A stretch of DNA of 50,193 bases from Ilumatobacteraceae bacterium (GTDB taxonomy: Bacteria > Actinomycetota > Acidimicrobiia > Acidimicrobiales > Ilumatobacteraceae), in NCBI GenBank assembly GCA_025463305.1, contig JAOBWK010000031.1:1-50193 (forward strand), read 5' to 3'. The stretch's first letter is position 1. Each line of letters opens with the position of its first letter. Position numbers and translations under genes: made by a program. The notes under the pieces were generated by a model, which was not told the origin of the DNA, did not search any database, and was given only the letters and a program-made list of their open reading frames with translations. Shown one piece after another: positions 1 to 9,717 of the stretch.

Positions 1-2258
<2,258 letters not shown>

Positions 2259-2281
2259 GAATCGGGTGTCAGCCGTGCCGG

Positions 2282-2287
2282 TAGCCT
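2282..2287 (+). promoter_or_regulatory. -10 box for a probable leaderless start
   Basis: TAGCCT ends 6 nt before the ATG at 2294. No Shine-Dalgarno sequence is visible, so transcription probably begins at or next to the start codon. Confidence 0.45.
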
Positions 2288-2293
2288 TCCGGC

Positions 2294-2932
2294 ATGGCTG
2301 ACCTCGACTTCTTCTTCGATCCGGTGTGCCCGTTCGCGTGGGTCACCTCGCGATGGGTCGTCGAGGTCGCTGGGTTGCGCGAATACGACGTGCGGTGGCG
2401 GTTCATCGCCCTCGCCGTGCTCAACGAGCAGCAGACCGCCGAGTGGTACACGCCCGAGTACCGGGCCGGTCACATGGCCGGGATGAGCGCCCTGCGCGTC
2501 GCCGACCAGGTCCGCCTCACCGAGGGCAACGAGGCGGTCGGCCGCCTGTACACCGCACTCGGCGACGCGATCCACGTCGCCCGGGCGATCGGCCACGTGC
2601 GCGAGGACCCGACCGGACTGATCGGCGCGGCGCTGACGGCTGCCGGCCTCGATCCCGCGCTCGTCGAGCACGCCGGCGACGAATCCCACGATGCCTACAT
2701 CCGCGCCGACACGGCCCTCGCTCTCGAGCGCACCGGCAAGGACGTCGGCACGCCGATCCTCACCTTCGCCCCCGACGGCGACGCGGCGCACAGCTTCTTC
2801 GGGCCGGTCATCTCCAAGGCCCCACGCGGCGACGACGCCCTGCGCCTCTGGGACGCCGTCGAGACGCTCGCGTCGTTCCCGGCGATGAGCGAACTGAAGC
2901 GCTCCAACCGCGCCAGGCTCGACTTCACCTGA
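2294..2932 (+). CDS. DsbA-family thioredoxin-fold protein, Rv2466c-like
   Basis: A 212-aa soluble protein resembling the mycothiol-dependent nitroreductase/oxidoreductase Rv2466c. The N-terminal DFFFDPVCPFAWVTSRW segment matches the family's DFWFDPxCPWCWxTSRW, with the catalytic Cys at residue 12. The cis-proline region DVGTP and the C-terminal FFGPVISKAPRG block are also present. The second cysteine of the CxxC motif is Ala15 here, so the protein has a monothiol active site; it cannot form the intramolecular disulfide but could still react with mycothiol. There is no signal peptide, so it is cytosolic. It sits between infB and rbfA, genes that are commonly adjacent. The substrate is unknown. 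Confidence 0.8.
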   Translation: MADLDFFFDPVCPFAWVTSRWVVEVAGLREYDVRWRFIALAVLNEQQTAEWYTPEYRAGHMAGMSALRVADQVRLTEGNEAVGRLYTALGDAIHVARAIGHVREDPTGLIGAALTAAGLDPALVEHAGDESHDAYIRADTALALERTGKDVGTPILTFAPDGDAAHSFFGPVISKAPRGDDALRLWDAVETLASFPAMSELKRSNRARLDFT

Positions 2933-2990
2933 GCGCGTCGCTCGATCACATCCGCTCGAACCCATTCGCTCGATACACGGGAGGCTCATC

Positions 2991-3488
2991 GTGGCCAAGA
3001 ACATGAAACGCCGGGCCGCTGCGCCGTCGCAGCACCGCTACCCGCGCGAGGCGCGGCTGAACCAGTCGCTCCGCCAGGTCATCGCCGAGGAGCTGGTGGC
3101 CATCGACGACGAGCACCTCGACCTCGTCACGATCACCTCGATCGACGTCGACCCGGAGATGAACCGGGCGATCGTCTTCTTCGACTCGCTCAACGGTGAG
3201 GACGCCGACGCAGGCATCCTCGAGGCGCTGACCCGCTACCGCGTGCGGCTGCAGAGCTCGGTGGCCCGCCAGATCCGCTCGAAGAAGACGCCGATCCTCG
3301 AGTTCCGCCCCGATGAGGTGATCCGCTCGGCCGAGCGCATCGAGCGGATTCTCCGCGAGAACCCGAGCCCCGCCGTCATCGTTCCGGAGCCCGATGACGA
3401 GATCGAGCCGCATCTCGAGAGCATCGACGGCGATGACGACGACGAGAACGAGATCGCCGTGCTCGACATCGCCGATGGCCCGGCGTAG
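2991..3488 (+). CDS. rbfA: 30S ribosome-binding factor A
   Basis: RbfA is a KH-fold assembly factor that binds pre-30S particles and helps 16S rRNA 5'-end maturation. The GTG start at 2991 is chosen because GGGAGG lies at 2979-2984, six bases upstream. The core (residues about 15-120: RLNQSLRQVIAEEL, ITSIDVDPEMNRAIVFF, LQSSVARQIRSKKTPIL) is canonical. The protein is 165 aa, longer than the usual 120-130, because of an acidic, probably disordered tail (DGDDDDENE). Its 3' end overlaps the chosen truB start by 14 bases, suggesting translational coupling. Confidence 0.95.
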   Translation: MAKNMKRRAAAPSQHRYPREARLNQSLRQVIAEELVAIDDEHLDLVTITSIDVDPEMNRAIVFFDSLNGEDADAGILEALTRYRVRLQSSVARQIRSKKTPILEFRPDEVIRSAERIERILRENPSPAVIVPEPDDEIEPHLESIDGDDDDENEIAVLDIADGPA

Positions 3489-4347
3489 GCCACCGACCGT
3501 CCATGGGATGACGGTTATCGACAAGCCCGCCGGGATGACCAGCCACGACGTGGTGAACCAGCTGCGCCGGCACTTCGGCGAGAAGCGGATCGGCCACGCC
3601 GGCACGCTCGACCCTGGTGCCACCGGCGTGCTGGTGGTGGCAGTCGGCAACGCGACGCGTCTGATGCGGTTCCTCTCCGGCGCCGACAAGTCCTACATCG
3701 GCGAGGTCGTGCTCGGCACGTCCACCACCACGCTCGACAACGAGGGCGAGGTCGTCGACACGGCCGACATGGGTGGGGTGACGGTCGACGACGCCCGGCG
3801 CATCGTGGCCGACCACCTGGTCGGCGACATCGAGCAGGTGCCGCCGATGGTGTCAGCGCTCAAGGTCGACGGCCGGCGGCTGCACGAGCTCGCTCGCGAG
3901 GGCATCGAGGTCGAGCGTCAGGCCCGTCCCGTGCACATCGCCCGGTTCGACGTCGCCGCGACCGCCGACCCCGGCGTGCTCGCGATCGAGGTCGACTGCT
4001 CGACGGGGACGTACATCCGCACCCTGGCCGACGACCTCGGCCGGCTGCTCGGTGGCGCGGCGCACCTGCGCCGCCTGCGCCGGACGCGAGTCGGGCGGTT
4101 CACCCTGGACCAGGCCCAGGCGATCGACGATGCGACGCTGCTCCCGATCGAGACGGCCGTCGCTCACCTCGACGCCGTGACGGTCGATGCCGAGATGGCC
4201 GACCACATCACCCACGGACGATTGCTCCCGGTCTGGCCGGGGACGGGCCCATGGGCGGTGTTCGATCAGGATCGCCAGTTGCTGGCGGTCTACGAGCGCT
4301 TCCGCGGCGACCAGGCCAAGCCGGTCGTGGTGATGACGGGCGCCTGA
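3475..4347 (+). CDS. truB: tRNA pseudouridine(55) synthase
   Basis: TruB converts U55 of the tRNA T-loop to pseudouridine in the cytosol. The N-terminus MARRRPPTVHG leads into VIDKPAGMTSHDVV and KRIGHAGTLDPGATGVL, which holds the catalytic Asp of the HAGTLDP motif. A second signature, CSTGTYIRTLADDLG, and a C-terminal PUA-like segment (ITHGRLLPVW) follow. The ATG at 3475 overlaps rbfA by 14 bases; a later ATG at 3508 (MTVIDKPAG) is possible but would drop the basic leader. The length of 290 aa is normal. In many actinobacteria ribF follows; here ribF is 26 kb away. Confidence 0.95.
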   Translation: MARRRPPTVHGMTVIDKPAGMTSHDVVNQLRRHFGEKRIGHAGTLDPGATGVLVVAVGNATRLMRFLSGADKSYIGEVVLGTSTTTLDNEGEVVDTADMGGVTVDDARRIVADHLVGDIEQVPPMVSALKVDGRRLHELAREGIEVERQARPVHIARFDVAATADPGVLAIEVDCSTGTYIRTLADDLGRLLGGAAHLRRLRRTRVGRFTLDQAQAIDDATLLPIETAVAHLDAVTVDAEMADHITHGRLLPVWPGTGPWAVFDQDRQLLAVYERFRGDQAKPVVVMTGA

Positions 4348-4391
4348 GCGCCGTCACTCAGTCGAACGGATGGGGCCTCGAACGGGTGGGA

Positions 4392-4778
4392 TCAGGCGGG
4401 GGTGCGGGCGGGCTTGCGCCGGCGGGCGCCACCGACGGCCACGAGGCCGGTGCCGGCAGCCACGGCGATGACCGCGATCTGCAGCGACGAGGTGGTGTTC
4501 GAGCCGGTGACCGGGAGGGCGGTGATGGTGCACAGCGGCGCACCCGAGCCCGAACCACTGCCCGAGCCCGAACCACTGCCGGAACCGCTGCCCGAGCCGG
4601 AGCCCGTGGTGGTGTTCACGCACGTCGTGGTGGACGTCGGCGGAACCGGCGGCGACTGCTTGACGGTCGTGGTGGTGGCGGGCGAGGTGGGCGGGTACGC
4701 GTCGTCGGCGAACGAGGTACCGGCACAAGCAAACAGGCTCAGGCCAACGGTGGAGAGCAGAACAGCGGTCCGACGCAT
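4392..4778 (-). CDS. Small secreted LPVTG-type surface protein with Ser-Gly repeat
   Basis: A 128-aa protein of unknown function. The start at 4778 is set by an AAGAAGGAAG Shine-Dalgarno (complement of 4786-4795). Residues 1-24 are a signal peptide (MRRTAVLL...TSFA). A Thr/Pro-rich segment follows, then a pure Gly-Ser dipeptide repeat (about 59-79) flanked by Cys53 and Cys83, then LPVTG (88-92), a hydrophobic span (about 99-118) and a basic ARRRKPAR tail. That is the complete layout of a sortase cell-wall sorting signal. No sortase gene is in the window. The two cysteines could form a disulfide that closes the repeat into a loop (inference). It is convergent with truB, with 44 bp between them. 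Confidence 0.75.
   Translation of the reverse strand: MRRTAVLLSTVGLSLFACAGTSFADDAYPPTSPATTTTVKQSPPVPPTSTTTCVNTTTGSGSGSGSGSGSGSGSGSGSGAPLCTITALPVTGSNTTSSLQIAVIAVAAGTGLVAVGGARRRKPARTPA
4545..4612. repeat. Tandem repeat of CCCGAGCCCGAACCACTG-like units
   Basis: Degenerate 12-18-bp units (cccgagcccgaaccactg and variants with ccgg or ccgctg) run in tandem and encode the Gly-Ser dipeptide repeat on the minus strand. Such DNA is prone to slippage, so the repeat number may vary between strains. Confidence 0.8.
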
Positions 4779-4926
4779 TGTGGTACTTCCTTCTTGACTG
4801 CGGATCCAGTGATCCTCGAACGAGGTCAAACCATAACGATCTGCCCTCTCGAGCGCCACAGAAAGTCGAATTCAAGACGATATCTTGCCACTTCCCGTGA
4901 GGCTCGCCAGGGCGTCACGAGGGGCC

Positions 4927-5475
4927 TCACCAGGGGGCGGTCGATGCCAGCTGCCGAGTGAAAAGGTCCAGGTCAGCGGCAGTGGCCCCGACCTTGGCGC
5001 GACCGAGGCCGTAGGGGTCGGAGACGTCGTCGTCGGACTCATCGCCCATCAGGTCGCTGGCTTTGCGACCCTGCGCGGTCCGTTCCAGCCACTCATCCCA
5101 CGTGGCGTCCGGGTGCGACCAGTTGCTCGAGCGGCGCAACAACTCGCGCAGCGTGAAGGTGCGTGGGAACGTGCGCGGGTGCGACGCGACGACGGATCGG
5201 AGGTGCTCGCGGGTCATCGTCACGATGAGGTCGGCGCCGTCGGTGTCGAGCAGCTGCTTGTCGATCTGGCGGGGCACGTGCGACGAGATGTCGACGCCCA
5301 GATCGCGCACCGCGTGGACCGCGACATCGTCGACGGGCAGGTCGAAGGCCCGGGTGCCGGCGGAGGTGACGGTGGCGGCACGACCCATCCGCTCCAGGTG
5401 GTGCGCGAGCAGTCCGGCGGCCATCGGCGACCGGCAGACGTTGGCCGTGCAGACCACCAGTACGCGCCTCGACAT
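4927..5475 (-). CDS. Low-molecular-weight protein-tyrosine phosphatase (Wzb type)
   Basis: A 182-aa cytosolic phosphatase. The P-loop CTANVCRS (Cys9 nucleophile, Arg15) near the N-terminus and the general-acid loop SDPYG (Asp153) are those of the LMW-PTP family. Enzymes of this kind dephosphorylate the tyrosine-rich tail of Wzc-type kinases in polysaccharide export; a matching kinase is encoded at 27131-28681. The ATG at 5475 is preceded by TACTTT seven bases upstream with no ribosome-binding site, so the transcript is probably leaderless. It diverges from the DUF4012 gene with only 25 bp between the two start codons. Confidence 0.93.
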   Translation of the reverse strand: MSRRVLVVCTANVCRSPMAAGLLAHHLERMGRAATVTSAGTRAFDLPVDDVAVHAVRDLGVDISSHVPRQIDKQLLDTDGADLIVTMTREHLRSVVASHPRTFPRTFTLRELLRRSSNWSHPDATWDEWLERTAQGRKASDLMGDESDDDVSDPYGLGRAKVGATAADLDLFTRQLASTAPW

Positions 5476-5482
5476 GGCCCAC

Positions 5483-5488
5483 AAAGTA
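5483..5488 (-). promoter_or_regulatory. -10 box for the LMW-PTP gene (leaderless)
   Basis: On the minus strand this reads TACTTT, ending 7 nt before the ATG at 5475. It overlaps by two bases the oppositely oriented box of the divergent gene. Confidence 0.5.
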
Positions 5489-5492
5489 TCAT
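5487..5492 (+). promoter_or_regulatory. -10 box for the DUF4012 gene (leaderless)
   Basis: TATCAT ends 8 nt before the ATG at 5501, and no Shine-Dalgarno is present. It shares bases 5487-5488 with the -10 of the divergent phosphatase gene, so the two promoters are likely to compete for RNA polymerase. Confidence 0.5.
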
Positions 5493-5500
5493 CGACCCCA

Positions 5501-7771
5501 ATGTCTCGTCGGCGGATCAGGGTCAGCGGGATCGATGCCGTCGCCACCATCCTCATCGCCGTCCTGGCCGGCCTGTGGATCGCCGAGGCGGGTCCGTCGC
5601 CCACCGGCTCGACCGTGATCGACGCCATCCTGGTCTTCGTCTTCTCCGTCGCGGTCGTGTTCGCGGCCGCCAGCGCGCCGTGGTGGGCGGGTGTCGTGGT
5701 GGCCGCGGTGGGCGCCGCCTTCGTGCCCTCGTGGCCCGCGCTGGTGCTCGCCGTGCTGGCGATGGCGGGCGGTCTCGCCGTCGGCCTGGCCAAGCGCAGC
5801 CTGCCCTGGTCGCGCGCGCTGGTCGCCGGCGCAGCGCTGCAGGCGCTCACCCGCCTCGGCAACGTCGGCTTCTTCGGCCTCAGCTCCATCGTCGGTGTCG
5901 GCATGTCCGTGATGCTGCTCATCGTCGGCATCCGCCGCCGACCCAGCACCGAGCGCAAGTGGATGTGGGCCACACTCGGCGGGATGGCGGTGGTGGTGTT
6001 CCTGTCGCTGGTCGGCCTGGCCGTGGCCACGGGCTCGGCGCGGCCAGAGCTGGAGAACGGCAACCGGGTCGCCCGCCAGGGCATCTCCGAGCTGGCGTCG
6101 GGCGACCTGGCGGGCGCGAAGAAGTCGTTCGCCAACGCCTCGATCATCTTCGGCCACGCCGACGACTCGTTCAGCGCCGCGTGGGCCCAGCCCTCGCGCC
6201 TGCTGCCGATGGTTGCCCAGAACCGCGCCGCGGTGTCAGCGCTGCTCTCCGGCGCGTCGAAGTCGATGCACGACATCACGGCCGCGCTCGACGAGATCGA
6301 CCTCGACGCCCTCCGACCGCACAACGGGCAGCTGAACATCGACGTCGTCCGCAAGCTCGTGGTGCCCATCGGCGGGCTCAACACCGCGCTCGACGAGCTC
6401 GACCACGCCGTCCGTGGCGTCAGCGGCAGCGGCTGGGTCATCGGGCCGATCACGTCGCGCGTGTCGGCACTTCGCGCCGACATCGCCAAGCAGCAGGTGC
6501 GCGGCGCGAACGCGCTCGCGGTGGTGAAGGCCGCTCCGGCGATGCTCGGCGGCGACGGCAAGCGGGTCTACTTCGTGTCGTTCCTCACCCCGGCCGAAGC
6601 CCGCGGCGGCGGCGGGCTGATGGGCAACTACGCCGAGCTCACCATCGACAACGGCAAGTTCTCGCTCACCAAGTTCGGCCGCCACACCGATCTCAACCAG
6701 GCCGGCGACCTCGCCACCCGGTCGATCCCGGCGCCGGCGAACTGGCTGAACCACTGGGGCCCGTACGGCCTCATCCGCGACGACGGGTTCGCGACGTACT
6801 CCGTCTGGTCGAACGTCACCATGTCGCCGAACTTCCCCGACACGGCCGAGGTGATGAGCGAGCTGTACCCGCAGAGTGGCGGCACCAAGGTCGACGGCGT
6901 GTTCAGCCTCGACGTCTTCGCCCTGGCCAAGCTGCTCGACATCGTCGGACCCGTCCAGGTCGACGGGCTGAGCGAGCCGCTCACCTCCGCGAACGTGGTG
7001 CAGTACCTGCTCAAGGACCAGTACCTCGGCGCCGACAGCGACAACGCGAACCGCATCGACACCCTGTCCGAGGTGGCCAAGGCGTCGGTCGACAAGCTGT
7101 TCAACAGCGATCTGCCGTCACCCCCGCAGCTCGCCGCGCTGTTCGCGCCGCTCGCCAGCGAGGGCCACCTCAAGGCCTGGGCGGTGCGTCCCGACGAGGA
7201 GCAGGTCTTCGAGCGGGCGAACATGTCGGGTGCGCTGCCGGCGCTCAACGGCGGTGACGGGTTCACGTTCGCGCTCACCAACGGCGCCGGCAACAAGATC
7301 GACGCCTACCTCGAGGGCGATTCCTCCTACGTCGTCGCCACGAACAAGAACACCGGCCAGGTGAACACGACGGCGACGTTGATCCTGCGCAACACCGCTC
7401 CGGCCTCGGGCCTGTCCGACTACGTGATCGGCAACTTCGTGCACCTGCCGAAGGGCTACAGCAACACCTTCGTGTCGATCTACTCCGCGCTCACGCCGGT
7501 CGCGATGACGGTGGATGACGCCCCGGGCAACATGTCGGTGAACACCGACGACGCCTACAACGTTGCCGGCACGTACGTGAAGATCCCACCGGGTGGCAGC
7601 GTGAAGGTCACCGTCACGTTCCAGGGGAACCTCGACCTGTCCCACGGCTACCACGTCGATGTGCGCTCACCAACGCTGGCGATCCCGATCCCGATCCGGG
7701 TGAACATCGACGGCAAGGACGTGTCCACGATCACGGACAGCGGCACCACGGTGGTCAGCGCAGCTCGATGA
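5501..7771 (+). CDS. DUF4012 membrane protein of the EPS locus
   Basis: A 756-aa membrane-anchored protein. The first 150 residues hold several hydrophobic spans (about 10-30, 42-60, 63-100, 130-155); a large extracytoplasmic part follows. The DUF4012 signature ARGGGGLMGNYAEL lies near residue 367, followed by the typical 'no trees, target minus estimate' region of the family, here NWLNHWGPYG and MSPNFPDTAEVM. DUF4012 proteins are common in actinobacterial polysaccharide clusters but have no assigned reaction. The ATG at 5501 is chosen from the -10 box eight bases upstream. Divergent from the Wzb-like phosphatase, which supports a role in envelope glycan assembly. Confidence 0.85.
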   Translation: MSRRRIRVSGIDAVATILIAVLAGLWIAEAGPSPTGSTVIDAILVFVFSVAVVFAAASAPWWAGVVVAAVGAAFVPSWPALVLAVLAMAGGLAVGLAKRSLPWSRALVAGAALQALTRLGNVGFFGLSSIVGVGMSVMLLIVGIRRRPSTERKWMWATLGGMAVVVFLSLVGLAVATGSARPELENGNRVARQGISELASGDLAGAKKSFANASIIFGHADDSFSAAWAQPSRLLPMVAQNRAAVSALLSGASKSMHDITAALDEIDLDALRPHNGQLNIDVVRKLVVPIGGLNTALDELDHAVRGVSGSGWVIGPITSRVSALRADIAKQQVRGANALAVVKAAPAMLGGDGKRVYFVSFLTPAEARGGGGLMGNYAELTIDNGKFSLTKFGRHTDLNQAGDLATRSIPAPANWLNHWGPYGLIRDDGFATYSVWSNVTMSPNFPDTAEVMSELYPQSGGTKVDGVFSLDVFALAKLLDIVGPVQVDGLSEPLTSANVVQYLLKDQYLGADSDNANRIDTLSEVAKASVDKLFNSDLPSPPQLAALFAPLASEGHLKAWAVRPDEEQVFERANMSGALPALNGGDGFTFALTNGAGNKIDAYLEGDSSYVVATNKNTGQVNTTATLILRNTAPASGLSDYVIGNFVHLPKGYSNTFVSIYSALTPVAMTVDDAPGNMSVNTDDAYNVAGTYVKIPPGGSVKVTVTFQGNLDLSHGYHVDVRSPTLAIPIPIRVNIDGKDVSTITDSGTTVVSAAR

Positions 7772-7887
7772 CGAGTGCGTAGTCTCATCGATTGAAATCC
7801 GGTTCGAGGATACTTTCCATTGAGCCGGGGACGATCCGTGCCGAAAACAGTTGCATGGCTGGTGCGCGGACCACAGGAGGTGACGGC
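7772..7887 (+). promoter_or_regulatory. Leader/promoter region of the aminoacyl-carrier-protein cassette
   Basis: This 116-bp gap is less GC-rich than its surroundings. TACTTT (7811-7816) is a candidate -10, giving a leader of about 65 nt that ends in AGGAGG (7875-7880) seven bases before the acpS ATG. No clear -35 is visible. Confidence 0.35.
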
Positions 7888-8280
7888 ATGCTTCGAGTCG
7901 GCGTGGATCTCGTGCACGTTCCCGACATCGCCGCGTCCGTCGAGCAGTTCGGCGATCGCTACCTCCGCCGGGTCTACTCCGCGCAGGAGCTGCTCACCTG
8001 CACCGATGCCGACGGCACCGTTGCCAGCCACCGCCTGGCCGCCAGGTTCGCGGCCAAGGAGGCCGTGATCAAGGCCCTCCGCCCTCGGTTCGGGGTCGAC
8101 TACTGCACGATCGAGGTCGTCGCCGGCGCCGACGGCGCGCCCGCCATCGTCCCGACCGGTGCAGCCGCGCGCCGGATGCTCGCCGCTGCCGGCGTCGTGT
8201 CCGACTCGGTCAGCCTCACCCACGACGGCGACTACGCCGCAGCGTTCTACATCGCAACGACATCCGGAGGGCCGCCATGA
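7888..8280 (+). CDS. acpS: Holo-[acyl-carrier-protein] synthase
   Basis: AcpS transfers 4'-phosphopantetheine from CoA to the serine of a carrier protein. The 130-aa product has both signature blocks: GVDLVHV with metal-binding Asp7, and FAAKEAVIKAL with Glu58. The ATG at 7888 has a perfect AGGAGG seven bases upstream. Its stop codon overlaps the start of the carrier-protein gene (ATGA), so this enzyme is probably dedicated to that partner. The housekeeping AcpS may be encoded elsewhere, or this one may serve both roles; the window cannot say. Confidence 0.93.
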   Translation: MLRVGVDLVHVPDIAASVEQFGDRYLRRVYSAQELLTCTDADGTVASHRLAARFAAKEAVIKALRPRFGVDYCTIEVVAGADGAPAIVPTGAAARRMLAAAGVVSDSVSLTHDGDYAAAFYIATTSGGPP

Positions 8281-8531
8281 GCGAGCGCACTGACACGATC
8301 CGACTCATCCTCGCCAAGCACGGCAAGCTCAACGGCTCGGCCGACACCATCGAGGACGACAAGAGCCTCTACAGCGCCGGCCTCACCTCGCACGCCAGCG
8401 TCAACGTGATGCTCGCGCTCGAGGACGAGTTCGACATCGAGTTCCCCGAGCGGCTGCTCACCCGGAGCACGTTCGAGACCGTGGGCAACCTCCGCGATGC
8501 CGTCGACAGCCTCCTCGGCGAGGAGTCCTAG
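8277..8531 (+). CDS. Carrier protein of the amino acid:[carrier protein] ligase type
   Basis: An 84-aa four-helix carrier protein. The phosphopantetheine site reads GLTSHASVNVMLALEDEFDIEFPE with Ser38 as the attachment residue; the usual DSL of fatty-acid ACP is TSH here. That variant suits the small carrier proteins partnered with class-II-synthetase-like ligases rather than fatty-acid ACP. The gene starts inside the acpS stop codon and is followed six bases later by the flavoprotein gene, so all three are co-translated. Expected load (inference): an aminoacyl thioester made by the ligase at 9718. Confidence 0.9.
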   Translation: MSERTDTIRLILAKHGKLNGSADTIEDDKSLYSAGLTSHASVNVMLALEDEFDIEFPERLLTRSTFETVGNLRDAVDSLLGEES

Positions 8532-8536
8532 GACCG

Positions 8537-9712
8537 ATGGCGCTGCTCCCCGAGATCTCGCCGGCCGGTCGGCCGCTCCTCGCTGCTGCCGTGCGCATCG
8601 GTGAGGACGTCGCCGGCCCAGCGGCCGACGCCGTCGACGCCGATGGTCGCTTCCCGCACGAAGCCGTCGACGCGATGCGCTCCGCCGGTCTGCTCGGCGC
8701 GTTCGTGCCCGCGAGCTACGGCGGCGGCGGCTGCACCATCACCGATCTCTCGCTGATCTGCACCGAGCTCGGCAAGCACTGCGGCTCGGCGGCGATGGTC
8801 TTCGCGATGCACCAGATCCAGGTGGCATGCGTGGTCGACCACGGGCAGGGCATCCCGTACTTCGACGACCTCCTCACCGAGATCGCCACCTCCGGGCGGC
8901 TGATCGCCTCGGCCACCACCGAGCTCGGGGTCGGCGGCAACGTGCGCTCCAGCCTGTGCGCCGTGGAGCGCGACGGCGAGAAGTTCAGCCTACGCAAGCA
9001 GGCGTCGGTCATCTCCTACGGCGCCTACGTCGACGACATCCTCGTCACCGCTCGTCGCGACCCGGATGCTGCCAACAGCGATCAGGTCATCGTCCACGTC
9101 CAGCGGCCGAACCTCACGCTCGACAACCAGATCGACGAGTGGGACACGCTCGGCATGCGCGGCACGTGCTCGGTCGGCTTCGAGCTCTACGCCACCGGCA
9201 CGGTCGATCAGATCCTGCCGCTGTCGTACGCCGAGATCTCGGCCCAGACGATGCTCCCCGTCACCCACATCACGTGGGCGTCGATGTGGCTCGGCATCGC
9301 CGAGGGTGCCGTGCACAAGGCCCGTGCGCTGGTGCGCTCAGCGGCGCGCAAGCAGCCCGGCACGCTGCCCCCGTCGGCCCGGCACCTCGCCGTGGTGGTC
9401 GGCCAGCTCGATCGCCTGCGCGGCCTCGTGGAGAGCAGCGTGCGTGAGTACGAGCGGGTCCGCCACGACCTCGCCGGGGCATCGACGATGGCCTTCGCGA
9501 TCCAGATGAACAACCTCAAGCTGTGCGCCTCGGTCGACGTGTTCGCCATCGTCCAGGCGTCGCTCGAGATCTGCGGACTCGCCGGCTACCGCAACGGCAC
9601 CGAGTACTCGCTCGGTCGCCAGCTCCGCGACGCCAAGAGCGCCTCGTTGATGATCCACAACGATCGCATCCTCGACCACAACGCAGGCCTGCTCTGCATC
9701 CTCAAGGACTGA
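8537..9712 (+). CDS. Acyl-CoA-dehydrogenase-fold flavoprotein of the carrier-protein cassette
   Basis: A 391-aa protein with the three-domain acyl-CoA dehydrogenase architecture: N-terminal helices (ASYGGGGCTITDLS), a middle beta-domain (ASATTELGVGGN, DTLGMRGTCSVGFEL) and a C-terminal helical domain ending GRQLRDAK. After RDAK (364-367) the expected IYEG catalytic-glutamate motif is replaced by SLMIHNDRI, so the classical alpha-beta dehydrogenation base is not at its usual place. In other systems family members oxidise aminoacyl or prolyl groups bound to carrier proteins; that role would fit here but is inferred. The gene is tightly packed between the carrier protein and the ligase (spacings of 5 bp). 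Confidence 0.85.
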   Translation: MALLPEISPAGRPLLAAAVRIGEDVAGPAADAVDADGRFPHEAVDAMRSAGLLGAFVPASYGGGGCTITDLSLICTELGKHCGSAAMVFAMHQIQVACVVDHGQGIPYFDDLLTEIATSGRLIASATTELGVGGNVRSSLCAVERDGEKFSLRKQASVISYGAYVDDILVTARRDPDAANSDQVIVHVQRPNLTLDNQIDEWDTLGMRGTCSVGFELYATGTVDQILPLSYAEISAQTMLPVTHITWASMWLGIAEGAVHKARALVRSAARKQPGTLPPSARHLAVVVGQLDRLRGLVESSVREYERVRHDLAGASTMAFAIQMNNLKLCASVDVFAIVQASLEICGLAGYRNGTEYSLGRQLRDAKSASLMIHNDRILDHNAGLLCILKD

Positions 9713-9717
9713 CCGCC

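Noticed and set aside
4545..4612. Short tandem repeats considered as a CRISPR or regulatory array
   Set aside because: There are no spacers, and the units encode an in-frame Ser-Gly run.
4885..7257. 790-codon plus-strand frame crossing the phosphatase and DUF4012 genes
   Set aside because: It is Arg-rich, crosses a divergent promoter and is out of frame with the DUF4012 signature.
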